Shown here in pieces: positions 20,793 through 31,264 of a stretch of DNA of 64,000 nt. The position numbers and the translations under genes are program-made. Every line of letters begins with the position of its first letter. Position 1 is the first letter of the stretch. The notes beneath the pieces were generated by a model, which saw only the letters and a program-made list of their open reading frames with translations, ran no database searches and was not told the origin of the DNA. The DNA is from Allonocardiopsis opalescens (lineage in GTDB: Bacteria > Actinomycetota > Actinomycetes > Streptosporangiales > Streptosporangiaceae), in contig NZ_PVZC01000009.1 of assembly GCF_003002095.1 (NCBI RefSeq), forward strand, positions 310,001 through 374,000, read 5' to 3'.

Positions 20793-21623
20793 ATGACGTC
20801 CGTGCGTCCGGTCATCGGCATCTCCAGCTACCTGGAGCGCGCACGCTGGTCGGACTGGGAGTACTCCGCCGCGCTGCTGCCGAGCGGCTACGTCGACGGA
20901 GTCGCCGCGGCGGGCGGTGTGCCGGTGCTGCTGCCCCCGGTGCCCGGCATGGGCGCGGCCGTGGAGCGACTGGACGGCCTGCTGCTGGCCGGCGGCGGTG
21001 ACGTCGACCCCGCCCGCTACGGCGCCGAGCCCCATCCCGAGACCGACCGGGTGCAGCCCGAGCGCGACGACGCCGAACTGGCGCTGCTCGGCTCGGCACT
21101 GCGCGCCGGCCTGCCCGTACTCGGCGTCTGCCGGGGGATGCAGCTGCTCAACGTCGCCTTCGGCGGCACCCTGCACCAGCACCTGCCCGACCTCCTGTCC
21201 GCCGCGGCGGCCGCCGCCGACGGCCCCGGCGACGGCGCGGGCGCCGGCCTCGCCGAACTCGCCGACTCCCCCGGCGCGCCGCCCGCCGCCGTGTGCCACC
21301 GCGGCGAGCGGGGCGAGTTCAGCGAGCACCCCGTGCTGGTCGAGCCGGCCAGCCGGCTCGCCGCGGCGCTCGGCCGCACCGAGCTGGACGTACCCACCTA
21401 CCACCACCAGGCCGTCGACCGCCTCGGCTCCGGGCTCGCCGCCGTCGCCTGGACGGCCGACGGGGTGGTCGAGGCGCTGGAGGCGGCCGCGTACCCGCGG
21501 CTGCTGGCCGTGCAGTGGCACCCGGAGCAGGGCGAGGACCCCAGCCTGTTCGCCTGGCTGGTGCAGGCCGCCGCCGATGCCCGGCTGGCCGGCGCGGCCC
21601 GCTCGGTGACCGCCGTCGCCTGA
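20793..21623 (+). CDS. Gamma-glutamyl-GABA hydrolase family protein (PuuD-like)
   Basis: A 276-residue class I glutamine-amidotransferase-like hydrolase of the PuuD/peptidase C26 group. The nucleophile elbow is VLGVCRGMQLLNVAFGG with Cys as nucleophile. GGGDVDPARYG and LLAVQWHPEQGED supply the other signatures (His and Glu). The family cleaves gamma-glutamyl amides, as in putrescine breakdown. A paralogue acting on another gamma-glutamyl compound is possible. No other putrescine gene is adjacent. It converges with the CDF gene 13 bases away. Confidence 0.88.
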   Translation: MTSVRPVIGISSYLERARWSDWEYSAALLPSGYVDGVAAAGGVPVLLPPVPGMGAAVERLDGLLLAGGGDVDPARYGAEPHPETDRVQPERDDAELALLGSALRAGLPVLGVCRGMQLLNVAFGGTLHQHLPDLLSAAAAAADGPGDGAGAGLAELADSPGAPPAAVCHRGERGEFSEHPVLVEPASRLAAALGRTELDVPTYHHQAVDRLGSGLAAVAWTADGVVEALEAAAYPRLLAVQWHPEQGEDPSLFAWLVQAAADARLAGAARSVTAVA

Positions 21624-21636
21624 GGCGGCGCCGCGC

Positions 21637-22710
21637 TCACCCGGCCGCGCCCCGGCCCCCGCCGTCGCGGTCGGCCGGGCGGTCGTCGAGGTTCCAGCCG
21701 TAGCGGGCCAGCACGTGCGCCCGGATGGCGGGATCGTCGCGCGGCACCGGTTCCAGGAAGACCTCGTCCACCTCGGGGTGCTCGCGGCCCAGTTCCTCGG
21801 CGATGCGCACGCAGGCGCGCTCCAGCTCGGCCGAGCTCAGCGTGTCGCGGAAGTCCAGCCGGGCGCAGACCAGCACCTTGTCATGGCCGGTGGTCATGGT
21901 CACCAGGTCCACCAGCGCCTCCACCTCGGGCGCGTCCCGCAGCCGCCCGCCGATCGCCCGCACCAGCCGCGGATCGGCCTGGCTGCCGATCAGCAGGTTC
22001 CGGTTGATCCGCCCCAGCGCGAGCGCGACTAGGGTGAGCACCACCCCGATCAGCAGCGACGCGATCCCGTCCCAGACGGCCGAGCCGGTGAGCTGGTGCA
22101 GGCCGATCCCGCCGAGCGCCAGCAGCAGGCCCACCAGCGCCGCGGAGTCCTCCAGCAGCACCACCACGGACGGCGGGTCGTCGGTGTGCCGCACGTAGTC
22201 CAGCAGCCGCTGCCGGTGCTCGCGGGCGGCGCGGCCCGCGTCGCGCAGCGCCCGCACCCACGACACCGTCTCCAGCGCCATCGCCACCAGCAGCACCACA
22301 TAGGCGACCAGCGGGTCCTCCTGCTCGCCCCGGCCGCCGGTCAGCGCCTCGAAACCCTGCAGGAACGCGAACAGCGCGCCCATGCCGAAGATCGTCACCG
22401 CCACCAGCAGCGACCAGAAGTACCGCTCCTTGCCGTAGCCGAAGGGGTGCCGCCGGTCGGCCGGGCGCGCGCTCAGCCGCAGCCCTTGCAGCAGCAGCAC
22501 CTCGTTGCAGCTGTCGGCCACCGAGTGCGCCGCCTCGGCCGCCATCGCGGCCGAGCCGGTGATCACGGCCGCGACCGCCTTGGCCACCGCGATCCCCAGA
22601 TTGGCCAGCAGCGCGACGATGACCGTCAGCCTGCTCTCGCCATCACCGCCGGACGCCTCTTCCCCTCGCGGCGGGACCGGCGCCGTCCCGCCCTCGGAAC
22701 GCGTGTCCAT
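21637..22710 (-). CDS. Cation diffusion facilitator family transporter
   Basis: A 357-residue integral membrane protein with about six helices. Helix II carries AAEAAHSVADSCNEVLL and helix V DGIASLLIGVVL, the usual metal-binding segments. The H-x3-D form in helix II fits Zn/Fe/Co transporters, which exchange metal for protons. The cytoplasmic C-terminal domain (about 265-345) is present (VEALVDLVTMTTGHDKVLV). The start ATG at 22710 lacks a strong ribosome binding site. A longer frame to 22773 exists. Confidence 0.88.
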   Translation of the reverse strand: MDTRSEGGTAPVPPRGEEASGGDGESRLTVIVALLANLGIAVAKAVAAVITGSAAMAAEAAHSVADSCNEVLLLQGLRLSARPADRRHPFGYGKERYFWSLLVAVTIFGMGALFAFLQGFEALTGGRGEQEDPLVAYVVLLVAMALETVSWVRALRDAGRAAREHRQRLLDYVRHTDDPPSVVVLLEDSAALVGLLLALGGIGLHQLTGSAVWDGIASLLIGVVLTLVALALGRINRNLLIGSQADPRLVRAIGGRLRDAPEVEALVDLVTMTTGHDKVLVCARLDFRDTLSSAELERACVRIAEELGREHPEVDEVFLEPVPRDDPAIRAHVLARYGWNLDDRPADRDGGGRGAAG

Positions 22711-22800
22711 GCCGCGCCCGCTGCCCCGCCGATCTGCGGGCACGCGCCCTCGGGGCCCGGTTGCGGGCCCCACTGACCGACCCGGCTACCGTTGGCGCGC

Positions 22801-22920
22801 ATGAGCCCGCAGCCCTTTGACGTCGACGCCTTCCTCGCACGGCCGCTGACCGCCCGGGTCGCCACCGACGGACCCACCGTGCGCCCGGACTCCCTGCGCG
22901 CCAAGGACCTCGGTTACCGG
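22801..22920 (+). pseudogene. Remnant of pyridoxamine-phosphate-oxidase-like flavoprotein
   Basis: The first 31 codons read MSPQPFDVDAFLARPLTARV followed by ATDGPTVRP, the typical N-terminus of small PPOX-type FMN/F420 proteins. The expected VWF strand and the rest of the barrel are missing. The frame jumps to DSLRAKDLGY, which resembles the C-terminal end of such proteins. An internal deletion between two similar RP codon pairs would explain this, but that is inference. It lies directly upstream of the toxin-antitoxin pair. Confidence 0.55.
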
Positions 22921-23020
22921 TGTGACGGGAACCGACGCGGTCGGCGATGCCGTCCGACTCGACTCGATTCTCTGTACAGAAATCACGCCAGTATCGCCGT
23001 GCCTCCGCTAGCACTAGGGC

Positions 23021-23302
23021 ATGACGACGATGCCGCTGACCGACGTGCGTAACCATCTGTCCGAACTGATCGACGAGGTCGCCCGCACGCACGAGAGAGT
23101 CACGATCACTCGGCATGGAGAACCGGCGGCCATCCTGGTCTCCCCAGACGACTTGGCCGCGCTGGAAGAGACCCTCGACGTACTGGCCGAGCCTGACCTG
23201 CTGCGGCAACTCGCCGAGTCGCGTTCCGCCATCGCCGCGGGAGACGTACTCGACGCTGGCGACCTGGCCGCCCTCATGGCCAAACGGAAGCGGTCGGGGT
23301 GA
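23021..23302 (+). CDS. Phd/YefM-type antitoxin
   Basis: A 93-residue antitoxin: MTTMPLTDVRNHLSELIDEV, then ERVTITRHGEPAAILVSPDDLAALEETL, the Phd/YefM DNA-binding fold. An acidic C-terminal tail would wrap the toxin. It should neutralise the cognate RelE-type toxin and repress its own promoter. The toxin gene starts within its stop as GTGA. The antitoxin is intact although the toxin is frameshifted. Confidence 0.88.
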   Translation: MTTMPLTDVRNHLSELIDEVARTHERVTITRHGEPAAILVSPDDLAALEETLDVLAEPDLLRQLAESRSAIAAGDVLDAGDLAALMAKRKRSG

Positions 23303-23579
23303 ACTCAGCCGACAGGTACCGGCTCATCGTCACCGGCCCGGCCGCTCGCATGCTCGCAGCACGCCTTCCCGAGAAAGTGGCGTCCGCCGTCTACGAGTTC
23401 ATTACGACCACGCTGCTGGACAGTCCGCACCGTGTGGGCAAGCGGCTGATGCTCTGCCTCCGTACGCGGGCACCCGGTCGGCACGCCGAGGCGCCTACCG
23501 CGTCTTGTATGAAATCGATGACGAGCAGATGACCGTCACCGCGATCGAGCACCGCGCCGACGTGTACCGCTCACGCTGA
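23299..23579 (+). pseudogene. RelE-type toxin with frameshift
   Basis: The first frame gives VNSADRYRLIVTGPAARMLA and continues to SPHRVGKRLM, a RelE/ParE N-terminal half, then runs into non-family sequence and stops at 23532. The second frame resumes as LPPYAGTRSARRGAYRVLYE and ends HRADVYRSR, the RelE C-terminus with the catalytic-region Arg residues. The break lies at about 23445-23465. Fusing the frames would restore a toxin of about 90 residues. As read, the ribosome-dependent RNase toxin should be inactive. Confidence 0.8.
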
Positions 23580-23623
23580 CCGACGAGCGCCCTCGTGACC
23601 CGGGTCGGGGACCGCGCCCGCTC

Positions 23624-25129
<1,506 letters not shown>

Positions 25130-25249
25130 GGTGGGCCTCCGGTGGGCGTTCGCGGTGCCGCTCGGCGGCGGCCGGGGGTCTCCCGGCGCCGCCGGGGGCC
25201 GCGCACCCGCCCGGTGGTGCGGGCGGGTGCGCGCGGGCTCAGGGGCCGG

Positions 25250-26524
25250 TCACAGCCCCGGGTACAGCGGGTGCTTGGCGGTCAGCGCCGCCACCCGGCC
25301 GCGCAGCGCGGCGGCGTCGAACTCGGGCAGCAGCGCGGCGGCGACGATGTCGGACACCTCGGCGAAGTCGGCCTCGGTGAAGCCGCGGGTGGCCAGCGCC
25401 GGGGTGCCGATCCGCAGCCCCGAGGTGACCATCGGCGGACGCGGGTCGTTGGGGACCGCGTTGCGGTTCACCGTGATGCCGACCTCGTGCAGCCGGTCCT
25501 CGGCCTGGCGGCCGTCGAGCTGCGAGCCGACCAGGTCGACCAGGACGAGGTGCACGTCCGTGCCGCCGGTGAGGACCTTGACGCCCGCCTCGGCCATGTC
25601 GGCGCGGCCCAGCCGCTCGGCCAGGATGCGGGCGCCCGCCACGGTGCGCTGCTGGCGCTCGCGGAAGGCCGGCTCGCCGGCCTGCTTGAGCGCGACGGCC
25701 TTGGCCGCGATGACGTGCTCCAGCGGACCGCCCTGGAGACCGGGGAAGACCGCGGAGTTGATCTTTTTGCCGTACTCCTCGCGGGCCAGGATCAGCCCGC
25801 CGCGCGGCCCGCACAGCGTCTTGTGGGTGGTGGTGGTGACCACGTCGGCGAAGGGCACCGGGTTGGGGTGCAGCCCGGCCGCGACCAGGCCGGCGAAGTG
25901 CGCCATGTCCACCAGCAGCAGCGCGCCGACCTCGTCGGCGACGGCGCGGAAGGCGGCGAAGTCCAGCTGCCTGGGGTAGGCCGACCAGCCCGCCACGATC
26001 ATCTTCGGCCGGTGCTCCTTGGCGAGTGCCGCCACCTCGTCCATGTCGACCAGGCCGTCGCTGTCGCGGACGTGGTAGGCGACCGCGTTGAGGACCTTGC
26101 CGGAGTAGTTCAGCCGCATGCCGTGGGTGAGGTGGCCGCCGTGCGCGAGGTCCAGGCCGAGGATGGTGTCGCCCGGCGACAGCAGCGCGAAGTACACGGC
26201 CGTGTTGGCCTGCGCGCCCGCGTGCGGCTGCACATTGGCGTGCTCGGCGCCGAACAGCGCCTTGGCGCGGTCGATGGCCAGCTGCTCGACCACGTCGACG
26301 TACTCGCAGCCGCCGTAGTAGCGGCGGCCCGGGTAGCCCTCGGCGTACTTGTTCGTCAGGACCGAGCCCTGCGCCTCCAGCACCGCCCGCGAGGTGAAGT
26401 TCTCGGAGGCGATCATCTCCAGCGTGTCGCGCTGCCGGCCCAGCTCGGCCGCGACGGCCGCCGCCACGTCCGGGTCCACCTCCGACAGTGTCGCGTCGTG
26501 GCCGCCGCCCAGCGGGTCGGTCAT
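25250..26524 (-). CDS. glyA: Serine hydroxymethyltransferase
   Basis: A 424-residue PLP enzyme, full length. Signatures include [40 protein letters not shown] and the PLP-lysine segment [15 protein letters not shown]. It interconverts serine and glycine with tetrahydrofolate. The ATG follows GAGGGAG. The gene starts 15 bases after gcvH, so it is co-transcribed within the glycine-cleavage operon. Its product feeds on the methylene-THF made by the cleavage system. Confidence 0.96.
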   Translation of the reverse strand: MTDPLGGGHDATLSEVDPDVAAAVAAELGRQRDTLEMIASENFTSRAVLEAQGSVLTNKYAEGYPGRRYYGGCEYVDVVEQLAIDRAKALFGAEHANVQPHAGAQANTAVYFALLSPGDTILGLDLAHGGHLTHGMRLNYSGKVLNAVAYHVRDSDGLVDMDEVAALAKEHRPKMIVAGWSAYPRQLDFAAFRAVADEVGALLLVDMAHFAGLVAAGLHPNPVPFADVVTTTTHKTLCGPRGGLILAREEYGKKINSAVFPGLQGGPLEHVIAAKAVALKQAGEPAFRERQQRTVAGARILAERLGRADMAEAGVKVLTGGTDVHLVLVDLVGSQLDGRQAEDRLHEVGITVNRNAVPNDPRPPMVTSGLRIGTPALATRGFTEADFAEVSDIVAAALLPEFDAAALRGRVAALTAKHPLYPGL

Positions 26525-26538
26525 GGTGTCGCTCCCTC

Positions 26539-26928
26539 TCACTCGGAGTCCCCGCCGGTGATCTCGGCGTACTGCTCGGCCGTGAGCAGGTCGTCGGGGG
26601 CGGCGCTGAGGGAGACCTTGAACAGCCAGCCCTGGCCGTAGGGGTCGGAGCCGACCAGCTCGGGGTCGTCGACCGCGTTCTGGTTGATCTCGGCGACCTC
26701 GCCGCTGACCGGCGCGTAGACGTCGCTCACCGATTTGGTGGACTCCACCTCACCGCAGGTCTCGCCCGCCGTCACGGTGCTGCCCACCGCCGGCGGTTCG
26801 ACGTAGACGATGTCGCCCAGCTGCTCGGCGGCGTAGGCGGTGATGCCCACGGTCGCCGTGTCGCCGGAGACCGCCACCCACTCGTGCTCGCTGGTGTAGC
26901 CCAGCTCGGCGGGGATCTTGGTATCCAT
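26539..26928 (-). CDS. gcvH: Glycine cleavage system H protein
   Basis: A 129-residue lipoyl carrier. The lipoylated Lys is K65 in [14 protein letters not shown]. The rest follows the family closely: YTSEHEWV at the start and [11 protein letters not shown] near the end. It shuttles the aminomethyl group between the P, T and L proteins. It lies 76 bases downstream of gcvT in the same operon. No gcvP is nearby, which is usual in actinomycetes. Confidence 0.96.
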   Translation of the reverse strand: MDTKIPAELGYTSEHEWVAVSGDTATVGITAYAAEQLGDIVYVEPPAVGSTVTAGETCGEVESTKSVSDVYAPVSGEVAEINQNAVDDPELVGSDPYGQGWLFKVSLSAAPDDLLTAEQYAEITGGDSE

Positions 26929-27004
26929 GATGTGCTCCCGGTAAGTCTGGCACGGCGCCCGGCTGCCCGGGGCCGCTCCGCGGACGGTTCTGTTCGGGTC
27001 GGGG

Positions 27005-28132
27005 TCAGCGCTCGCGCCGGTAGAAGGGCAGCGGCACCAGGTCGACGGGCTCGGCGCGGCCGCGCACGTCGACGGCGAGGCCGTCGGCGCCCGGCTCCAC
27101 GGGCAGGTCGGCCGCGATGTAGGCCATCGCGATCGGCCGGCCCAGGCTCGGCGAGGGGGCGCCGCTGGTGACCTCGCCGACCCGCCGGCCTTCGTACAGC
27201 ACCGGGTGGCCGTGCCGGGGCGTGCGGCGGCCGCGCCCCGCCAGCCCGACCAGCCGGGCGGCCGGGCCGGACTCGGCGCGCAGCGCCAGGGCGTCGCGGC
27301 CGACGAAGTCGCCGGGCTTGTCCAGCCGGACGACCCGGCCCAGGCCCGCCTCGTACGGGGTGACCTCGCGGGTCAGCTCGTTGCCGTACAGCGGCATCCC
27401 GGCCTCCAGCCGCAGGGTGTCGCGGGCGGACAGCCCCGCGGGCACCAGCCCCTCGCCCGCGCCGGCCCGCGTCAGCGCCTCCCACAGCGGTTCGGCGTCG
27501 GCGGGGGCGCAGAACAGCTCGAAGCCGTCCTCGCCGGTGTAGCCGGTGCGGGCCAGCAGCACCGGGCGGCCGTCGACCTCGGCGCGGTGGCCCGCGTAGT
27601 AGCCGACGCCGTCCAGGTCGGTGGCGGTGAGCCCGGCCAGGATCGCCGCGGCCCTCGGGCCCTGCACGGCGAGCAGCGCGTGCTCGTCGGAGCGGTCGGC
27701 GACCTCGGCGGCGAAGCCGGCGGCGCGGTGCGCCAGCTCCTCGCGGACGGTCGCGGCATTGGCGGCGTTGGCCACCACCAGGTAGTCGTCCTCGGCGAGC
27801 CGGTAGACGATCAGGTCGTCGATGACGCCGCCGTCGGCGGCGGTGATCATCGTGTAGCGGGCCTTGCCCGGCTTCAGCGCGGACAGGTGGCCGACCAGCG
27901 CGTAGTCGAGCAGCTCGGCGGCCTGGGCGCCGGTGACGGCGATCTCGCCCATGTGGGAGAGGTCGAAGAGCCCGGCCGCCTCTCGGACGGCGCGGTGCTC
28001 GGCGGTCTCGCTGCCGTAGCGCAGCGGCATCGACCAGCCGGCGAAGTCGACCAGCTGGGCGCCCAGCCGCCGGTGCACGGCGTGCAGCGGAGTGGCCCGG
28101 GGGGACGGAGCGTCCGATGGCGTCGGGGTCAT
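27005..28132 (-). CDS. gcvT: Glycine cleavage system aminomethyltransferase (T protein)
   Basis: A 375-residue T protein. It has GWSMPLRYGSETAEHRAVRE, LFDLSHMGEIAVTG and the folate-binding residues in TGYTGEDGFELF. It transfers the methylene group from the H-protein-bound aminomethyl moiety to tetrahydrofolate, releasing ammonia. The ATG at 28132 with AGGAG nine bases upstream was chosen over an upstream in-frame codon. The first gene of the operon, directly behind the glycine riboswitch. Confidence 0.95.
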   Translation of the reverse strand: MTPTPSDAPSPRATPLHAVHRRLGAQLVDFAGWSMPLRYGSETAEHRAVREAAGLFDLSHMGEIAVTGAQAAELLDYALVGHLSALKPGKARYTMITAADGGVIDDLIVYRLAEDDYLVVANAANAATVREELAHRAAGFAAEVADRSDEHALLAVQGPRAAAILAGLTATDLDGVGYYAGHRAEVDGRPVLLARTGYTGEDGFELFCAPADAEPLWEALTRAGAGEGLVPAGLSARDTLRLEAGMPLYGNELTREVTPYEAGLGRVVRLDKPGDFVGRDALALRAESGPAARLVGLAGRGRRTPRHGHPVLYEGRRVGEVTSGAPSPSLGRPIAMAYIAADLPVEPGADGLAVDVRGRAEPVDLVPLPFYRRER

Positions 28133-28195
28133 GGGAAGCGGCTCCTGGAGGACTCGGCGCGCGGTGCTGACGCCGCCATCCTCCCCCTCTGTCAT

Positions 28196-28379
28196 CGGAG
28201 CCTGAGAGCTTCACGCGCGTCCCGGCGTGGCGGGACGGCGCTTGCACCTTCGGCGAGGGGCGTCGGACCCCTGCTTTCCAGAGCTGCCTCGTCCGCGCGG
28301 TCCAGCGGCCTGAGAGGTTCCGGGGAGGATTTGCTCCTTCGGCGGTCCGGGCTGGCGGCCCGGACACTCTCCCGCACGG
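28196..28379 (-). ncRNA. Tandem glycine riboswitch
   Basis: On the minus strand the leader of gcvT contains two aptamer-like units. The first (about 28379-28307) opens with GCGGGAGAG and closes with CCTCTCAGGC. The second (about 28296-28196) has GGCAGCTCTGGA and closes with GCTCTCAGGC. Both contain the conserved CGCCGAAGG core, at about 28340 and 28255. This is the standard paired architecture of glycine riboswitches, which switch on gcv operons when glycine binds. The expression platform is not resolved in the 60 bases before gcvT. Confidence 0.92.
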
Positions 28380-28461
28380 GGTCGTCGGCTGCCCGCCAGC
28401 GTAGCAGCGCCGCCCGCCCGCTCCCAGGGGGTGCGCCCGTCCGGGTCCGGGGCGGCGCGCC

Positions 28462-28851
28462 CTACAGCATCACGCCGAGCAGCAGGGCGCCGATGGCGCT
28501 CAGGCCGCTGAGCGCGCCCCAGATCGCCTTGCCGCGGCGCGAGGAGACGTACATGTGCAGGAGTGCGGCGACACCTGAGAGCAGCACCACGGCGATCTTG
28601 ATCTCCAGGATGCGGCGGTAGCCCTCGGCCACGTCGAAGCCGCCGACGGCCAGCAGGTTCCACACCCCGGTGACCAGCAGCACGGCGAAGGCCGTCCACG
28701 CCACGACGTTGAAGCGGCGGGCCGCCTCGCGCGGCGCGCCCTCGTGGCGGCGCAGCACCGGGAGCAGGAAGACGAGGGTCAGCTGGCCGCCGACCCAGAC
28801 CGTGGCGGCCAGGACGTGCAGGAAGACGCGGATGATGTCCAGAGCGTGCAT
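28462..28851 (-). CDS. CopD-like four-helix membrane protein
   Basis: A 129-residue membrane protein with four hydrophobic segments. Helix one has FLHVLAATVWVGGQLTLVF, and a His appears again in ALLHMYVSSRRG. The HxxAxxxWxGG pattern is shared with the CopD/YibT-like copper-resistance membrane domain, but at this length function is uncertain. A role in copper or heme handling is only a family-level guess. It is isolated between the riboswitch and the kinase gene. Confidence 0.75.
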   Translation of the reverse strand: MHALDIIRVFLHVLAATVWVGGQLTLVFLLPVLRRHEGAPREAARRFNVVAWTAFAVLLVTGVWNLLAVGGFDVAEGYRRILEIKIAVVLLSGVAALLHMYVSSRRGKAIWGALSGLSAIGALLLGVML

Positions 28852-28915
28852 GCGCCCATTGTCCCGGCCCGCTCGCGCCGCCCGTCCCGGGGTGGGCGGC
28901 GGCGGGCGGCCGGGC

Positions 28916-30574
28916 TCAGCTCCGGTTCATCGGGAAGGTGACGGTGCCGTCGGAGTCCGGGCCGTGCCAGATGATGACCAGGCGGCCGCCGGTGAGGACG
29001 AGGTCGGCGCCGGTGTGGGTGGCGCAGGGCGGGTCGGTGTGGCCGGCTGTGGTGCTGTAGCCGTCGCCGGAGTCCCCGGAGAGGGTCAGCGTGATGGTGC
29101 ACGAGCCGTCGGTGGCGGCCAGGGTGGCGGAGGTGGCGCCCTCGGCCAGCTCCATCGTGAAGTCGCGGGCCCCGGCCGCGGTCTGGCCGGCGCCCACCCA
29201 GGTGCCGACGTAGTCGCCGTCGAAGCCCCGGGAGGCCGTGCCGCTGCCCGCGCCCCTGGAGTCCTCTTCCTCTTCTTCCTCGACCTCGACGACGCTGGAG
29301 CCGGACACACTGGTCCCGCCGCCCAGGTCGGGGGCGGGGCTCCGCGAGGCCCCGCCGGTCGGCTCGCCGCCCGAGGCGGCGGCGGGCGAGGCGGGCGGCA
29401 GCTCCTGCCCGGCCTGCACCACCGGGCTGCCGCCCTCGGCGCCGCCCCCGGCGCCGAGGTAGTAGGCGCCGCCTCCGACGGCGGCGGCCAGCAGCAGCGT
29501 GCCGAGCACACCGGCCGCCACCGCCGCCGGCCGGCGCCGCCGGCGTCCGCCCGGCCCGTCGCTGGGCAGCGTGTCGGCCTCGCGGCCGGCGGGCTCGGGC
29601 TGCGCGGACGGGCCGGTGGGCGCGGCCGCCCCGGTGCCGCGGCCGGGCGGCAGCGGCGCGGGGCCGCCCGCGTCGGCGCGGGCCGGGGCGGCGGGCGGGA
29701 AGGCGGGGGGCGGAGCGGTCGGCGCCTCGGCGGCGACCGGCGCCGCGAGCACGGGCGTGGCGCCGCGGCGGCCGCGCAGCAGGGACATCAGCACGTCGTG
29801 CGAACTGGGCCGGGCGGCGGGGTCCTTGCTCAGGCAGGACGCCACCAGGGCGCGCAGCGGGCCGTCCAGTTCACCGAGGTCGGGCGCGGAGTGCATCACG
29901 TGGTGCATGACCGCGGGCAGGGAGTCGCCGGCGAAGGGGGCGCGGCCGGTGGCGGCGAAGACCATCACCGCGCCCCAGGAGTAGACGTCGGCGGCCGCTC
30001 CGACTGCGGCGTGCGGGGCCATCTGCTCGGGCGCCATGAAGGCCGGGGTGCCCACGATCGAGCCGGTGAAGGTGCCGCTGTCGGCGATCCTGGCGATTCC
30101 GAAGTCGATCACGCGCGGGCCGTCGGCGGCGATCAGCACATTGGCCGGCTTGAGGTCGCGGTGCACGATCCCGGCCTCGTGGATGGCGACCAGTGCGGTC
30201 GCCGTCGCCACCGCGAGCCGGTTCAGCGCCGCGCCCCGGCGCGGCCCGTCGGTCCGCACGGACTCGCTCAGCGAGGGGCCCGAGACGTACTCGCTGGCGA
30301 TGTAGGGCGGGTCGTGGTCGAAGTCCGCCCGCACCACCTGCGCGGTGCAGAAGGACGCCACCCGCTGCGCCGCGGCCGCCTCGCGCACGAAGCGCTCGCG
30401 GTGACCGGGGTCGCGCATGCCCAGCGCGGACAGCACCTTGACCGCGACCTGCTCTCCGTCCGGGGCCTCGCCGAGGTAGGCCACGCCCTGGCCGCCCTGC
30501 CCGAGCCGGGCCAGGATGCGGAAGCCGCCCACCTCGCGCGGGTCTCCAACGAGCAGCGGCTGGCCGACAGACAT
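28916..30574 (-). CDS. Transmembrane serine/threonine protein kinase
   Basis: A 552-residue Hanks-type kinase. The catalytic domain (about 17-275) shows LGQGGQGVAYLG, VAVKVL, HRDLKPANVLI, VIDFGIARI and GTPAFMAPEQM. A Pro/Ala-rich juxtamembrane region follows, then one transmembrane helix (about 370-390). The extracellular part has a Ser/Pro/Glu stalk and a C-terminal beta-rich domain of about 115 residues that lacks PASTA repeats. The ligand is unknown. ATG at 30574 with GGGAG upstream. It is divergent from the Lrp gene. Confidence 0.92.
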   Translation of the reverse strand: MSVGQPLLVGDPREVGGFRILARLGQGGQGVAYLGEAPDGEQVAVKVLSALGMRDPGHRERFVREAAAAQRVASFCTAQVVRADFDHDPPYIASEYVSGPSLSESVRTDGPRRGAALNRLAVATATALVAIHEAGIVHRDLKPANVLIAADGPRVIDFGIARIADSGTFTGSIVGTPAFMAPEQMAPHAAVGAAADVYSWGAVMVFAATGRAPFAGDSLPAVMHHVMHSAPDLGELDGPLRALVASCLSKDPAARPSSHDVLMSLLRGRRGATPVLAAPVAAEAPTAPPPAFPPAAPARADAGGPAPLPPGRGTGAAAPTGPSAQPEPAGREADTLPSDGPGGRRRRRPAAVAAGVLGTLLLAAAVGGGAYYLGAGGGAEGGSPVVQAGQELPPASPAAASGGEPTGGASRSPAPDLGGGTSVSGSSVVEVEEEEEEDSRGAGSGTASRGFDGDYVGTWVGAGQTAAGARDFTMELAEGATSATLAATDGSCTITLTLSGDSGDGYSTTAGHTDPPCATHTGADLVLTGGRLVIIWHGPDSDGTVTFPMNRS

Positions 30575-30775
30575 GCGGAGGCTCCCGGGGGGATGGTGGG
30601 TGGTCAACGCGCATCGAGCCCTCCGGCCGGCGCGCCTACCAAACGAACCTACCGAAACCGGACGGTGGCCCGGTGGCCGGTCCGGAGAGTTCCCGGTGTC
30701 CGGAACAGGCCGAACAGCAGGTCGGCCGCCCGGCTCCCCGCCGCGGCGGCACCGCGGTCCTGCCACACTGACCGC

Positions 30776-31258
30776 ATGAGCGCTGATGCCCGGGCGCGCC
30801 TCGACGCCCTCGACGAGAAGATCATCGCGCTGCTGGTGCGCGACGGCCGGGCCGGCTACGCCGCGATCGGCGCCCGGGTCGGCCTGTCGGCGCCCGCCGC
30901 CAAGCGGCGGGTCGACCGCCTGGTCGGCACCGGCGCCATCACCGGCTTCACCGCCGTGATCGACCAGGCCGTGCTCGGCTGGAGCACCGAGGCCTACGTG
31001 GAGCTGTACTGCTCGGGGCAGCCGGCGCCCTCCCTGCTGGCCCGCAGCCTGGCCGCCATCCCCGAGGTCGTGTCGGCCAGCACCGTCACCGGCGACGCCG
31101 ACACCCTGCTGCGGGTACGCGCCGCCGACGTGCGCCACTTCGAACGGGTCCTGGAACGGCTGACCGCGCTGCCGTACGTCGAGCGCACCCGCACCACCCT
31201 GGTGCTCTCCCCCCTGTTCGAGCGCCCCGCCCCGGCCGCCGAGCCGCCGACGGGGTAG
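30776..31258 (+). CDS. Lrp/AsnC-family transcriptional regulator
   Basis: A 160-residue regulator. The N-terminal helix-turn-helix reads LDEKIIALLVRDGRAGYAAI and VGLSAPAAKRRVDRL. The C-terminal RAM domain (about 65-150) should bind an amino acid and build octamers. Regulators of this type often sit beside arginine or ornithine catabolic genes. Here the dimethylargininase-like gene is 2.7 kb downstream, across the second nuclease-like module. Control of that gene is plausible but inferred. Confidence 0.9.
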   Translation: MSADARARLDALDEKIIALLVRDGRAGYAAIGARVGLSAPAAKRRVDRLVGTGAITGFTAVIDQAVLGWSTEAYVELYCSGQPAPSLLARSLAAIPEVVSASTVTGDADTLLRVRAADVRHFERVLERLTALPYVERTRTTLVLSPLFERPAPAAEPPTG

Positions 31259-31264
31259 CCGCGG

